A stretch of 64,000 nt of DNA from a gamma proteobacterium symbiont of Ctena orbiculata (GCA_003058525.1 QBVD01000041.1:86875-150874), one strand, 5' to 3'. Counted from the first letter of the stretch, positions 1-9,483 are shown. Notes: a model not told the origin generated them from the letters alone. Made by a program: numbers and translations.

Positions 1-111
1 TCCGCTATTGAGTGGGAAAAAGCCATCAAGAATAGGAAGCGGGCGTGGAAGTTAAAAACGATTGAAGCGCTGAACCCAGGCTGGCGGGATTTGTATCCGG
101 CGCTGATTTGA
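1..111 (+). CDS. GIY-YIG nuclease superfamily protein, C-terminal fragment
   Basis: Only the last 36 codons are inside the window; the gene begins upstream. The visible tail contains EWEKAIKNRKRAWKLKTIEA and then NPGWRDLYPAL before TGA, which is the characteristic C-terminal end of small (about 90-100 residue) GIY-YIG domain proteins (basic helix, then the NPxWxDLY motif). The catalytic GIY and YIG strands lie outside the window, so activity cannot be judged. These short proteins are often found as isolated, mobile single genes near dispersed palindromes, and one such palindrome follows about 55 bp downstream. The family call is by motif recognition and is fairly safe; the function is not known. 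Confidence 0.75.
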   Translation, partial: SAIEWEKAIKNRKRAWKLKTIEALNPGWRDLYPALI

Positions 112-164
112 CGAGCAGATTTCTTTACTGAAAGAGAAGCGGTCGACAACCGATTGGAGCATCT

Positions 165-189
165 GGATTCCGGCCTGCGCCGGAATGAC
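165..189. repeat. Dispersed GGAATGACGG-type palindromic repeat
   Basis: ATTCCGGC (167-174) and GCCGGAAT (179-186) form a perfect 8-bp inverted repeat with a 4-base loop, inside the wider context TGGATTCCGG...GGAATGACGG. On the minus strand this reads as the peptide VIPAQAGIQ, a well-known signature of a small palindromic repeat scattered through many proteobacterial genomes. It lies between the GIY-YIG gene and glgP. No terminator T-run follows. Confidence 0.7.
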
Positions 190-333
190 GGGATCAGTGA
201 AGTCTACCCATAAATTCTTCGGAGGATCCTTTTTTATTTGGGTTATAGTTAAACTATATGTCAGTGGTAGTCGCCCGGATTTCATCAGACCCCTGTCGTT
301 CAGTACCACAACCAATACAGTGCTTCGTCTGTC

Positions 334-2802
334 ATGAGTAAAGTCAAACACAGTGCTTTCAAGTATGATTTTCTAGGCTCAGATCCAAAGGACATCCAAC
401 GATCGGCCTCCAATCACCTCGTCTACACCATTGGCAAGGATCCCTACACCGCCACCGATCATGATTGGATGATGGCATTCAGTCACGTGATTCGCGACCG
501 CCTGATTGAACGCTGGATGGAGACCCAGCGTAACTTTTACAGACACGACGCCAAGCGGGTCTACTACCTGTCGATGGAATTTCTTATTGGACGCAGTCTT
601 ATCAACAGCTTGTTGAATATGGATATTCACGATGCGTGCACCGAGGCCCTGCATAAACTCGGCATCGAACTTGAGCGGCTACGCAACCTTGAGCATGACG
701 CGGCGCTTGGCAATGGTGGACTCGGACGCCTGGCGGCCTGCTTTCTCGACTCCATAGCCAGTTTGAACATTCCCGGATACGGCTACGGTATCCGTTTCGA
801 ATATGGCATGTTCAGACAGAAGATCGAAAACGGCTGCCAGGTCGAGCTGCCGGAAAATTGGCTGATACACGACAACCCCTGGGAGTTTCCCCGCCCAGAG
901 GTCTCCTACCGGGTCCGCTTCGGCGGGCGAGTCATGGAGTATCAGGATACAACAGGCCGTCGCCATTTTGATTGGATAGAGGGCGATGTCGTGATCGCCC
1001 AGGCCTATGACACCCCGATACCCGGTTATAAAAACGATACCGTCAACAATCTCCGACTGTGGAGCGCCAAGGCCTATGAGGACTTCGATCTAAACCGGTT
1101 CAATGAGGGAGAGTATACCGAGGCCGTCGTCGGCAAGACCCTGTCCGAGAACATCTCCAAGGTACTCTATCCCAACGACAGCTCCACTATGAACAAGCGC
1201 CTGCGGCTGAAGCAGCAATACTTTTTTGTCTGCGCCTCACTGAAGGATATTCTACGCCGCTTCTTCACCGATCATGACAGTCTGAGCGAACTGCCGAACA
1301 AGGTGGCAATCCAACTCAACGACACCCACCCAGCCATCGCCATCCCGGAGATGATGCGACTGCTGATGGACAAACACCACCTCGAATGGCAACCTGCCTG
1401 GGAGATCACCACCCGGGTCTTCTCATACACCAACCACACCCTGCTGCCCGAAGCGTTGGAAACATGGCCGATGGATATCTTCGAACAACTGTTGCCAAGG
1501 CACCTGCAGTTGATAATGGAGATCAACCGGCGTTTTCTGCTGATACTTGGCCACCTCCACCCGGGGGACATGGATATCCTGCGCCGCCTCTCCATCATCG
1601 ATGAAGGCAACGGACGACGAATTCGCATGGCCCACTTGGCGATCATCGGCAGTCACAAGGTGAATGGCGTCTCGGCACTCCACAGTGAGCTTTTGCGCAA
1701 ATCAACCTTTAAGGATTTCAACAGCTTCTATCCCGGCAAGATCATCAACATCACTAATGGGATTACACCACGACGCTGGCTCTATCAATCCAACCGGGGG
1801 CTCTCAACACTGATCAGTGATGCCATTGGTCCGGAATGGATCAGAGACCTCAGCCAGATAAAACAGCTTGAATCCCTGGCCGAAGACAGTGCCTTCCAGG
1901 AGAGATTTTGTGCCATTAAGCAGGCAAACAAACAACGCCTTGCCAAGTTGATCCTGTACTATTTGGACAGCAAGGTTGACTCAAACATGCTATTCGACGT
2001 TCAGGTTAAGAGAATTCACGAATACAAACGTCAACTGCTCAACCTATTTCGCGCCATAGCCCTCTACAATCGCCTACTGGATGATCCCAACGCAAATCAC
2101 GTGCCACGCACCATCCTGTTCGGGGGTAAGGCGGCACCTGGCTATACCATGGCGAAACTGATTATCCGCCTCATCAATGATGTGGCCGACGTCATCGACA
2201 ACGACCCGGCTGTAAGCGATCGCCTGAAGATCCTTTTTATCCCCAATTACGACGTTACCACCGCTTCGGATATCATCCCCGCGGCGGAACTCTCGCAACA
2301 GATCTCCACAGCCGGCATGGAGGCATCGGGTACCGGCAACATGAAACTTGCCCTCAATGGCGCCCTGACCATGGGAACCATGGACGGTGCCAATGTAGAG
2401 ATGCAAGAGAATATCGGTGCCGATAATATTTTCATCTTCGGTTTGACGACAGAAGATATTACAAGGCTAAATCGACAGGGATACCAGCCCCGGCGTTATT
2501 ATGATTCGGACCCGGTATTGAAACGTATCATCGACATGATCGCCAACGGCTTCTTTTCACCGGAAGAACCGGCGCGCTATCGTATGATCACCGACAATCT
2601 TCTCAACAAAGATCATTTCAAGGTAATCGCCGATTTCAAGAGCTACCTTGAAGTAAGTGACCGGGCCGACCAGCTGTATCTCAACACCGCCGAATGGAAC
2701 AGGCGGGCAATTCTCAACACTGCCCGTATGGGCTATTTCTCCAGCGACCGCACCATCCAGGAGTATGCTGAAAAAATCTGGCATGTGAAGCCGATCAGAT
2801 AG
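334..2802 (+). CDS. glgP: Glycogen/alpha-glucan phosphorylase
   Basis: Cytosolic pyridoxal-phosphate enzyme that releases glucose-1-phosphate from glycogen or maltodextrin by phosphorolysis. The 822-residue length is normal for the GT35 family. Visible family motifs: YYLSMEFLIGR near the N-terminus, LGNGGLGRLAACFLDS, NDTHPAIAIPEMMR, VKRIHEYKRQLLN, and the cofactor-binding stretch EASGTGNMKLALNGALTMGT that contains the PLP lysine. The ATG at 334 is the first start consistent with the family N-terminus. It appears monocistronic: no glg gene lies beside it, and the next gene is an unrelated cytochrome. It implies use of a stored polyglucan. No clear terminator follows. Confidence 0.97.
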   Translation: MSKVKHSAFKYDFLGSDPKDIQRSASNHLVYTIGKDPYTATDHDWMMAFSHVIRDRLIERWMETQRNFYRHDAKRVYYLSMEFLIGRSLINSLLNMDIHDACTEALHKLGIELERLRNLEHDAALGNGGLGRLAACFLDSIASLNIPGYGYGIRFEYGMFRQKIENGCQVELPENWLIHDNPWEFPRPEVSYRVRFGGRVMEYQDTTGRRHFDWIEGDVVIAQAYDTPIPGYKNDTVNNLRLWSAKAYEDFDLNRFNEGEYTEAVVGKTLSENISKVLYPNDSSTMNKRLRLKQQYFFVCASLKDILRRFFTDHDSLSELPNKVAIQLNDTHPAIAIPEMMRLLMDKHHLEWQPAWEITTRVFSYTNHTLLPEALETWPMDIFEQLLPRHLQLIMEINRRFLLILGHLHPGDMDILRRLSIIDEGNGRRIRMAHLAIIGSHKVNGVSALHSELLRKSTFKDFNSFYPGKIINITNGITPRRWLYQSNRGLSTLISDAIGPEWIRDLSQIKQLESLAEDSAFQERFCAIKQANKQRLAKLILYYLDSKVDSNMLFDVQVKRIHEYKRQLLNLFRAIALYNRLLDDPNANHVPRTILFGGKAAPGYTMAKLIIRLINDVADVIDNDPAVSDRLKILFIPNYDVTTASDIIPAAELSQQISTAGMEASGTGNMKLALNGALTMGTMDGANVEMQENIGADNIFIFGLTTEDITRLNRQGYQPRRYYDSDPVLKRIIDMIANGFFSPEEPARYRMITDNLLNKDHFKVIADFKSYLEVSDRADQLYLNTAEWNRRAILNTARMGYFSSDRTIQEYAEKIWHVKPIR

Positions 2803-2945
2803 ATTTTAACTATACCGAGCCGAACGAAACCACCGCCGGAGATAGAATGGCGGTCGACAATATATACAGGTGAAGTCAGCATAGTATTTAGGATATAATT
2901 CCCAAATACACCATCTCGACGATTACGGTTCAGGGAGTGTACACG

Positions 2946-4691
2946 ATGAAACGGCACCGGGAATGGCTGACCGCACTGTTCATTTTGCTGTCATTGACCG
3001 CCTGTGGCGGTGGCGGTGGCGATGACAACGACGATGACGATGATGACCACCACAACGGATCGGGAGTATCACAGGCAACAGGCAGCCATCGCGTATTGGC
3101 ATTCAACGATCTGGGCATGCACTGCGCCGATCTGGACTACTCGACCTTCGTCATCCTTCCGCCCTTCAATGTCATACATACCCAGGTAATCGAGCGTGGC
3201 GCAACACCCCGTATCCTCGATGCCTCGAGCGTCAATGTCCACTACCTGGCCATTGCGGATGGCAACGGCTCCATCAACACTACCAGCCAAAACCTGGCGG
3301 GAAGCGTCAGCAAGACAAACTTCTGGGACATCAATCCCGCCACCGGCAATAGCTTTGTCAGCGACTTGTTCGGACTCAACCCGGCACCGGATGAGGGCCT
3401 GCTCTTTGGCCAGTCGATGCCAGGTATTCTGAATCCCTACAACACGAACGATGCGCAGGCCTTCAATCACTATGACCCGGATAAAAAATGGTTTGCCGCC
3501 GATGGCGTACCCATACTTCCCATCGACGATTCCGGGCAGCTGAATGCCTATCCGCTGATGCGGGTCACCGCCAGCAAGCCGGATAACCCGGATGCCCTTG
3601 CCAGCCTGGATGTAGTGCTGCCTGTCGCCTCCGAAGCGGATTGCCAGAACTGCCATGCCGCGGGAGAGATCGCCGCCCCTCTCGACAGCAGCATCGATTT
3701 CATCCTACCCGACGACATCAATGATCCAAACAGTGTTTTACAAGCTGCGAAATGGAATATCCTGGTGCTGCACGACGCCGAGCACGGTACTGACCTTATC
3801 AATGCAACTCCCGTTTTATGTGCCGGTTGCCACTACTCGGCGGCACTCGATCTCACCGGCGCAGGCCCCACCGGCCAGCAATTGAGACTGGATACCATGT
3901 CCCAGGTCATGCATGGTCACCACGGCCGCTTAATAGACCCGGATACCGACCAGGCACTGTTCCCGGTAGATGGCAGCCTGGAGGAGACCTGCTATCAGTG
4001 CCATCCGGGTAAGGTGACCCAATGTCTCAGGGGTGCAATGGGTGCCGCAGGCATCAGTTGCCAGGACTGCCATGGCAGCATGCTTGCGGTGGGTGGCGAT
4101 GAACGGCGGCCCTGGCTGGATGAACCCCGCTGCGAATCCTGCCACACCGGCGATGCGAACAGCCACCTGGGTGATTCCCTGCGCCTGACCCAAGCCTGGG
4201 AAGATGATATCGATACCGCCACACCCCGCCTGGCCGGTAACAAGAGATTTGCGGAAAATAGCGGTACGCTCTATCGAAACAGCCTCGGACATGGCGGCGT
4301 TGCCTGCCAAGGTTGTCACGGCTCGACCCATGCGATCTGGCCAAATCCACTTGCTTCCGCCAACGATAACCTGGCTGCCAATCAGCTTCAGGGTCATGCC
4401 GGGACGCTGAGCGAATGCAGCAGCTGCCACACCAGCCTGCCCCTTACTCTTGACGGCCCCCATGGCATGCACAACGTCAACAGTCGTGGCTGGAACCTTG
4501 AACATGAGGAGTTCTACGAAGACAACTCCAATGCCTGCAAAAGCTGTCATGGACAGAACCTGGAGGGGACTGTCCTCTCGATGACCGCGGCAGACCGGAC
4601 CTTTCTCAGTGATGATGACGGGGAGAGGACCCGCTTCGTTGCCAAAGGTACACCGGTGAGTTGTACTTTATGTCATGAAAGACCCGATTAA
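2946..4691 (+). CDS. Nine-haem c-type cytochrome lipoprotein
   Basis: About 581 residues. The N-terminus is a lipoprotein signal (basic MKRHREW, hydrophobic stretch, LSLTAC lipobox) followed by a GGGGGDDNDDDDD low-complexity linker, so the mature protein is probably lipid-anchored and faces the periplasm or the outside. Nine CXXCH haem-binding motifs are present, all in the C-terminal two thirds: CQNCH, CAGCH, CYQCH, CQDCH, CESCH, CQGCH, CSSCH, CKSCH and CTLCH. The first ~180 residues have no haem motif (GMHCADLDYSTFVILPPFN region). ATG 2946 is preferred over GTG 2937 because GGGAG at 2933-2937 is then correctly spaced. An electron-transfer role is inferred; there is no partner gene alongside, and the redox partner is unknown. 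Confidence 0.88.
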   Translation: MKRHREWLTALFILLSLTACGGGGGDDNDDDDDDHHNGSGVSQATGSHRVLAFNDLGMHCADLDYSTFVILPPFNVIHTQVIERGATPRILDASSVNVHYLAIADGNGSINTTSQNLAGSVSKTNFWDINPATGNSFVSDLFGLNPAPDEGLLFGQSMPGILNPYNTNDAQAFNHYDPDKKWFAADGVPILPIDDSGQLNAYPLMRVTASKPDNPDALASLDVVLPVASEADCQNCHAAGEIAAPLDSSIDFILPDDINDPNSVLQAAKWNILVLHDAEHGTDLINATPVLCAGCHYSAALDLTGAGPTGQQLRLDTMSQVMHGHHGRLIDPDTDQALFPVDGSLEETCYQCHPGKVTQCLRGAMGAAGISCQDCHGSMLAVGGDERRPWLDEPRCESCHTGDANSHLGDSLRLTQAWEDDIDTATPRLAGNKRFAENSGTLYRNSLGHGGVACQGCHGSTHAIWPNPLASANDNLAANQLQGHAGTLSECSSCHTSLPLTLDGPHGMHNVNSRGWNLEHEEFYEDNSNACKSCHGQNLEGTVLSMTAADRTFLSDDDGERTRFVAKGTPVSCTLCHERPD

Positions 4692-4769
4692 GCCTCCTCC
4701 GGGATCGCTCCGCACATACAGAAGACGTGGATCAAAGTGCTGACAGACAAGCCGGAAGGCGGAGTTGAC

Positions 4770-6503
4770 TCAATCGAACAGGCTATCGAAATGCCCGCTG
4801 TCGCCGCTGGCTTCGAGCTGCCTGAAAAATTCTGCGGTGCGCTGCTGCAATGTTGAGAGTGATGACTGCCTCACCAACTCCCTGGCTTCGAGCAGCGCGC
4901 TGGGCTGCATACTCAACTCGCGCAGTCCCATACCGATCAATAGTCTTGCATAGCGAGGTTCACCCGCCATCTCGCCGCACATGCTGACCGGAATACCCGT
5001 CCGGTTGGCAGCATCGATGGTTCGCTGTATCAGATGGAGCACAGAAGGGTGGAGCGGGTCGAAGAGGAAATTCACCTCCTCATCCATGCGGTCGACCGCC
5101 AGGGTATATTGAATCAGGTCATTGGTACCGATCGAGAGAAAATCGAGGTGGCGGGCAAAGCTGTCAGCCGCCAACGCCGCAGCCGGCACTTCGATCATCC
5201 CGCCTATCGGGATATCGGCATCAAAGGGTAAATCCGCATTGCGCAGCTCCTCCTTGGTCCTCTCGATCATTCGCAAAGCCTGTTTCAGTTCCTGGATCCC
5301 CGACAGCATCGGCAGCATCAATCTCACCGGCCCCTCGGCGGAGGCACGCAGAATCGCCCTGAGTTGCGGTATGAACAACTCGGGCTCCTTCAGGCACAGT
5401 CGAATCGCACGCAGGCCCAAGGCAGGGTTGATAGCCGGCATACAGCCTGAGTCAGTGATACTTCCGGTGGTCTTGTCCATGCCCAAGTCGAGGGTACGGA
5501 TGGTGAGGGGGATACCACCCAATCCCTTGACGGCTTCGCGATACGCCTCTAATTGCTCCTCTTCCGTTGGCGGTGTTGGCCGGTTCATAAAGAGAAACTC
5601 GGTGCGGAACAGACCCACGCCATCTGCCCTGTTATTGAGCGTGATCTCAATATCTTCCGGCAGTTCAATATTCGCGTGCAAAAAGATCTGCTCACCATCT
5701 ATCGTGAGTGCCGGCAGATCGACTCGGCGCCGCAGTTCCTCCTCTCTGAGACGCCTCTCCTCGATGCGCTGGCGATAATAGTCGAGGATTCGCGGTGTGG
5801 GGTCCGCAAGCACCACACCCTGCGCCCCATCGACCACCAGCTGTTCCCCATGCCTGAACAGAGAGGTCGCCTGGTGAATACCCACAACCGCGGGAATACC
5901 CAGACTGCGCGCTAGAATCGCGGTATGAGAGAGAGGGCCGCCAAATTCGGTAACGAAGGCAACGACACCCTGGTTCTTCATCATGATGGTCTCGGCGGGT
6001 GTCAGGTCCTTGGCCACCACGATCCGCCCATTCAGGTCACTCTGTTGTTGCGGCTTGCCTCCCGCGAGTACAAACTGCACCTGACCCACCACATGATCCA
6101 CATCATCCTTGCGGGTTCTCAGGTAAGGATCATCCATCTCGTCGAACACCCTGACCAACTCATCCCTGCGTACCTGTAACGCCCACTCGGCACTAAACAG
6201 ATTCTCCCTGATGAGATTGATCGTCGCCTGACTGATGGCATAGTCCTCCAACATCAACAGGTGGGTATCGATGAATTCACTGATATCCAATGCCGTGTTG
6301 GTCGGTATCTGTTCGCGCACCAGACGCAGGTGGTTGCTGGTGATATGCAGGGCGTTTTCGAAGCGTTCGATTTCGCTCTGAATCAAATCATCGCTGATCT
6401 CACGATGAGTAACCTCCGGAATGCCCCGCTGCAGCAGATAGACATCACCTATCGCGACTTCGCGAGAGGTGTTGATACCTATACCCTGGCAGGATAGCGT
6501 CAC
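4770..6503 (-). CDS. ptsI: Phosphoenolpyruvate-protein phosphotransferase (PTS enzyme I)
   Basis: Cytosolic enzyme that autophosphorylates from PEP and passes the phosphate to HPr. The 577 residues match the usual enzyme I length. The phospho-histidine motif GGPLSHTAILARSLGIPAVV is intact, as are the PEP-binding DGVGLFRTEFLFM, IGTNDLIQYTLAVDR and CGEMAG motifs of the C-terminal TIM barrel. There is no N-terminal GAF domain, so it is PtsI-like and not PtsP (enzyme I-Ntr). It is last in the minus-strand cluster and overlaps ptsH by 4 bases, implying translational coupling. No EIIB or EIIC gene is nearby, so its phosphate probably goes to regulatory EIIA proteins (PtsN, EIIA-Man). Confidence 0.96.
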   Translation of the reverse strand: MTLSCQGIGINTSREVAIGDVYLLQRGIPEVTHREISDDLIQSEIERFENALHITSNHLRLVREQIPTNTALDISEFIDTHLLMLEDYAISQATINLIRENLFSAEWALQVRRDELVRVFDEMDDPYLRTRKDDVDHVVGQVQFVLAGGKPQQQSDLNGRIVVAKDLTPAETIMMKNQGVVAFVTEFGGPLSHTAILARSLGIPAVVGIHQATSLFRHGEQLVVDGAQGVVLADPTPRILDYYRQRIEERRLREEELRRRVDLPALTIDGEQIFLHANIELPEDIEITLNNRADGVGLFRTEFLFMNRPTPPTEEEQLEAYREAVKGLGGIPLTIRTLDLGMDKTTGSITDSGCMPAINPALGLRAIRLCLKEPELFIPQLRAILRASAEGPVRLMLPMLSGIQELKQALRMIERTKEELRNADLPFDADIPIGGMIEVPAAALAADSFARHLDFLSIGTNDLIQYTLAVDRMDEEVNFLFDPLHPSVLHLIQRTIDAANRTGIPVSMCGEMAGEPRYARLLIGMGLRELSMQPSALLEARELVRQSSLSTLQQRTAEFFRQLEASGDSGHFDSLFD

Positions 6504-6769
6504 TGATCTTCTCCGAATCGTTCGTTGATCAGAGAGATCAACGCCTGCATTGCCTCCTGTTCGTCACTACCTTCAATCTCAAGATGCAATGTGGTGCCCT
6601 GATTGGCTGCCAGCATCATAACGCCCATAATGCTTTTACCGTTCACGCGCTGACCGTTACGATTCAGAAAAACGTCGCTCGAGAAGCTGTTGGCGCAGCT
6701 CACCAGTTTTGCCGCCGCGCGGGCATGCAACCCCAGTTTGTTTATGATTTCAATCTCTTTATCCAACAT
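6500..6769 (-). CDS. ptsH: HPr-family phosphocarrier protein
   Basis: Small (89 residues) phosphocarrier between enzyme I and EIIA proteins. The active-site histidine is in NKLGLHARAAAKLV, and the regulatory serine context NGKSIMGVMMLAA is present, which is the target site of HPr kinase/phosphorylase, encoded four genes upstream in the same run. The pair therefore looks functional. The protein is of the HPr/NPr type found in rpoN-linked clusters of proteobacteria; it could equally be called npr. It overlaps ptsI by 4 bases and lies 8 bases after the EIIA-Man gene. Confidence 0.95.
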   Translation of the reverse strand: MLDKEIEIINKLGLHARAAAKLVSCANSFSSDVFLNRNGQRVNGKSIMGVMMLAANQGTTLHLEIEGSDEQEAMQALISLINERFGEDQ

Positions 6770-6777
6770 ACGCTTCG

Positions 6778-7176
6778 CTATTTATTAAGGGTTTCACAGC
6801 AGATTATTCCCTCTTTCCCGCCACTCATCGCCTTCTCGGTCAACCCGTCGAGATCCATGGTTTGATAATTGAGGGTTCGTATCAGCATCGGCAGATTGAT
6901 ACCCGAAATCACATTTACCCGCCCCTTGTCCGCCAAACTGTAGGCGATGTTGCTGGGTGTGGAACCATACATATCGGTAAACACCAACACTCCCTGGCCC
7001 TGGTCCAACCGCTCGATCAATCCGCTGGCCTGTTGGACAAGTTTTTCCGGATTGCTGTCGATGCCGACAGGCAGGGTCTCAACAGCCAGTGGCGCACCTT
7101 CAAGCATCTTCCCCGCGGTCTCCAGCATTGCTTCCCCGATCCTGCTGTGAGTGATGAGCAGCAGGCCGATGGTCAT
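6778..7176 (-). CDS. PTS EIIA component, mannose/fructose (Man) family
   Basis: 132 residues, a single EIIA-Man domain. The N-terminus TIGLLLITHSRIGEAMLETA carries the phosphorylatable histidine at position 10, and LVFTDMYGSTPSNIA is the usual second conserved block. In rpoN-linked PTS clusters this lone domain has no cognate EIIB/C/D and is thought to act as a regulatory sink for phosphate from HPr. Its start overlaps the end of rapZ by 4 bases (ATGA), so it is almost surely in the same transcript. Confidence 0.92.
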   Translation of the reverse strand: MTIGLLLITHSRIGEAMLETAGKMLEGAPLAVETLPVGIDSNPEKLVQQASGLIERLDQGQGVLVFTDMYGSTPSNIAYSLADKGRVNVISGINLPMLIRTLNYQTMDLDGLTEKAMSGGKEGIICCETLNK

Positions 7177-8039
7177 GACAGTTCCCGATGTCGGCTCATG
7201 ACATCCAAACCCGCCTCAGAAAAGTGTTTTGCCAGCCGTTCCACTAAAAACACGGACCTATGCTGACCCCCTGTACATCCCACGGCAATAGTGAGATAGC
7301 TACGCCCATCCGCCTCGAACGCCGGTATCCAGCGGGCCAGGAAATCGATCATGTCGGAAAGCATGCCGGTCACCTCTTGATGAGCCGACAGATAGTCCGC
7401 TACCGGCGCCTCCATACCATTGTAGACACGGAGTTCTTCCTGCCAATAGGGATTCGGCAGACAGCGGGCATCAAACACAAAATCGACATCCCTGGGTAGA
7501 CCGTGTTTGAAGCCGAAGGATTCGAACAGTATCGATACCCTGCCCTCATCCCCCCCGATACGGTGTCGCACCAGGTCACGCAGTTCATGAAGATTGGTAT
7601 AGGTGGTATCGAGTCGCAGGTCTGCCGCTTCGATCACCGGCGACAGCAACTCCCGTTCATAACGAATTGCCTCTGGCAGTGAGCGCTGTTCATTCGTCAA
7701 AGGATGTTTACGACGGGTCTCGCTGAAACGCTTGATCAATGTATCGGCATTGGTATCAAGAAAAAGCATTTTACAGTCGAGCCCGCGCTGCCGGATATTC
7801 TCCACCATCTCCGGCAGGGTGGATAGCTGACTAGACTGACTGCGGGCATCGATGCTCACCGCGGTCTTGTTGAAAATGGCCTCCGGATTGCCGATAAGAT
7901 GATCAGCCATCGAGATCAACAGCGAAATCGGCAGATTATCGATGCAATAATAGCCCATGTCCTCCAGGGTATGCAGGGCTATGGTCTTGCCTGAACCCGA
8001 CATGCCGCTGACGATTTGCAGTTTGATCCCCTCGGACAT
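7173..8039 (-). CDS. rapZ: RNase adapter protein RapZ
   Basis: 288 residues, the normal RapZ/YvcJ length. The Walker A loop GMSGSGKT is at residues 12-19, and the conserved C-terminal IAVGCTGGQHRSV motif is present. In enterics RapZ binds sRNA GlmZ and RNase E to control glucosamine-6-phosphate synthase; elsewhere the target is uncertain. No GlmY/GlmZ-like RNA was noted next to it. It sits between hprK (9-base gap) and the EIIA-Man gene (4-base overlap), the standard order in gammaproteobacterial rpoN clusters. Confidence 0.96.
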   Translation of the reverse strand: MSEGIKLQIVSGMSGSGKTIALHTLEDMGYYCIDNLPISLLISMADHLIGNPEAIFNKTAVSIDARSQSSQLSTLPEMVENIRQRGLDCKMLFLDTNADTLIKRFSETRRKHPLTNEQRSLPEAIRYERELLSPVIEAADLRLDTTYTNLHELRDLVRHRIGGDEGRVSILFESFGFKHGLPRDVDFVFDARCLPNPYWQEELRVYNGMEAPVADYLSAHQEVTGMLSDMIDFLARWIPAFEADGRSYLTIAVGCTGGQHRSVFLVERLAKHFSEAGLDVMSRHRELS

Positions 8040-8048
8040 GATTGTCTC

Positions 8049-8987
8049 TTATTGATCCTGATCGATATAGATCTGTTGACGATCGATGAAGTCCTGTGTG
8101 GCATTGTAGCCGTCAAGCATCAACATATGCTGTCGCACAGCAGTCTCCACCAGAATAGCCAGATTCCGACCGGCGGCTACCGGCAGACTTGTCTGCGGTA
8201 TATCGACCCCCAGCATCGAGCGTTTTGAATGGCAACCTTCGAGACGATCCATTTCATGCAGTTTCTTGTCATCGAAGTGCAGCAGGTCAATGATCAAATG
8301 CAACTCTTTGTTGGGTTTTATCGCACTGTTTCCGAACATAGCGCGGATATTAATCATCCCTAAACCGCGTACTTCCAGGAAATCCTGCAACACCTTCGGA
8401 CAGCGGCCGATAAGTGTATTACTGGCGGATTTGTAGATCTCTGTTGCATCATCGGCGATCAAACAATGGCCCCGTGAAATCAATGCCAATGCGAGTTCGC
8501 TTTTACCGATCGCCGGATCACCGCTGAGCAATACGCCCCTGCCAAGGACCTCCATGTAGACCCCGTGCACCAACAGTTTTTCACCCACCGGCTGACTGAA
8601 GCGTTCCAATAGGCGATTTATCACCTGATTGTCGGGTTGAGGGGTATAGAAAAGCGCAATACTCCTTTCCAGTGCCTGCTCCTCACATTCCTGAAGCGGT
8701 TTCAGTCCATCGGTGAATATAAGCGATGCGGGGGAGGCCTTGAACAGTACCTGTAGATAATCATGATAGACAGCCTTTTCATCATTCAACAGATGTTCCC
8801 TTTCCGGCGGCCCGATAACCTGGATCTGATTGGGCCGAACCAGATTCAGGGGACCTGCGGGTGGCTTTCCATGTTGAGATTCAATATCCAGAACGATCTC
8901 AGTGTCCCCCCCTTCACCATTCCAGCTCAGCGAAAGCTCGCCGGCCAGCTCTTCATAGAGATCCCGAATGGTATAGATTGGCTTCAT
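8049..8987 (-). CDS. hprK: HPr kinase/phosphorylase
   Basis: Bifunctional enzyme that phosphorylates and dephosphorylates the regulatory serine of HPr. 312 residues. The P-loop GDPAIGKSELALALISRGH and the HprK signature EVRGLGMINIRAMFG are both intact, and the N-terminal DRTGG-like domain is present. It is absent from enterics but common in other proteobacteria with rpoN-linked PTS genes, which helps place this genome outside the Enterobacterales. It shares one base with ptsN upstream and ends 9 bases before rapZ. Confidence 0.95.
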   Translation of the reverse strand: MKPIYTIRDLYEELAGELSLSWNGEGGDTEIVLDIESQHGKPPAGPLNLVRPNQIQVIGPPEREHLLNDEKAVYHDYLQVLFKASPASLIFTDGLKPLQECEEQALERSIALFYTPQPDNQVINRLLERFSQPVGEKLLVHGVYMEVLGRGVLLSGDPAIGKSELALALISRGHCLIADDATEIYKSASNTLIGRCPKVLQDFLEVRGLGMINIRAMFGNSAIKPNKELHLIIDLLHFDDKKLHEMDRLEGCHSKRSMLGVDIPQTSLPVAAGRNLAILVETAVRQHMLMLDGYNATQDFIDRQQIYIDQDQ

Positions 8988-9454
8988 TAAGAGGAGATTA
9001 TAGCTTCCCGTTGCTGGATCAGTTGATAAAGATCTTGCGCAGTTGTCGCTTGCCTCAACTCACTACAGAAATCGTGATCGTCAAACATCTGCGCCAGTTT
9101 GGCCAACAATTGCAGATGCTCATCGGTTGCCTCTTCCGGCACCAACATGGCGAAGGCAAGATCAACCGGTTGATTGTCGATGGCATCGAAATCGATTCCC
9201 TCCGGCAGTTGGACAAACGCCGCGAGAGCCTCGGTGATATGCGGCATGCGGGCATGGGGAAGTGCTATACCCTTGCCCAAACCGGTACTACCCAGCCTTT
9301 CACGCTCAAGGAGCGCATCAAAAACCATATCTTGATTGAGATCTGGAACAGCCTCGGCCAGTCGCTGACCGAGCTGTTCCAATACGCGCTTCTTGCTGGC
9401 CGCCTCCACATTGCAACCGATCCGTTCTTCCACAAGATAACCGTTTGGAAACAT
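8987..9454 (-). CDS. ptsN: PTS IIA-like nitrogen regulatory protein PtsN (EIIA-Ntr)
   Basis: 155-residue cytosolic EIIA of the fructose/nitrogen type. The phospho-histidine lies in LGSTGLGKGIALPHAR, exactly the family motif. It receives phosphate from HPr/NPr and in other proteobacteria tunes potassium transport, sigma-54 output and stringent response. It follows hpf by about 30 bases and is translationally linked to hprK, with which it shares one base. Confidence 0.95.
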   Translation of the reverse strand: MFPNGYLVEERIGCNVEAASKKRVLEQLGQRLAEAVPDLNQDMVFDALLERERLGSTGLGKGIALPHARMPHITEALAAFVQLPEGIDFDAIDNQPVDLAFAMLVPEEATDEHLQLLAKLAQMFDDHDFCSELRQATTAQDLYQLIQQREAIISS

Positions 9455-9483
9455 GGAAACCTCGCCAGTTCAATCAGCCCGTA

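Noticed and set aside
52..351. Open frame on the minus strand containing VIPAQAGIQ
   Set aside because: This peptide is the well-known translation of the GGAATGACGG palindromic repeat; the frame also crosses the GIY-YIG tail and the glgP start.
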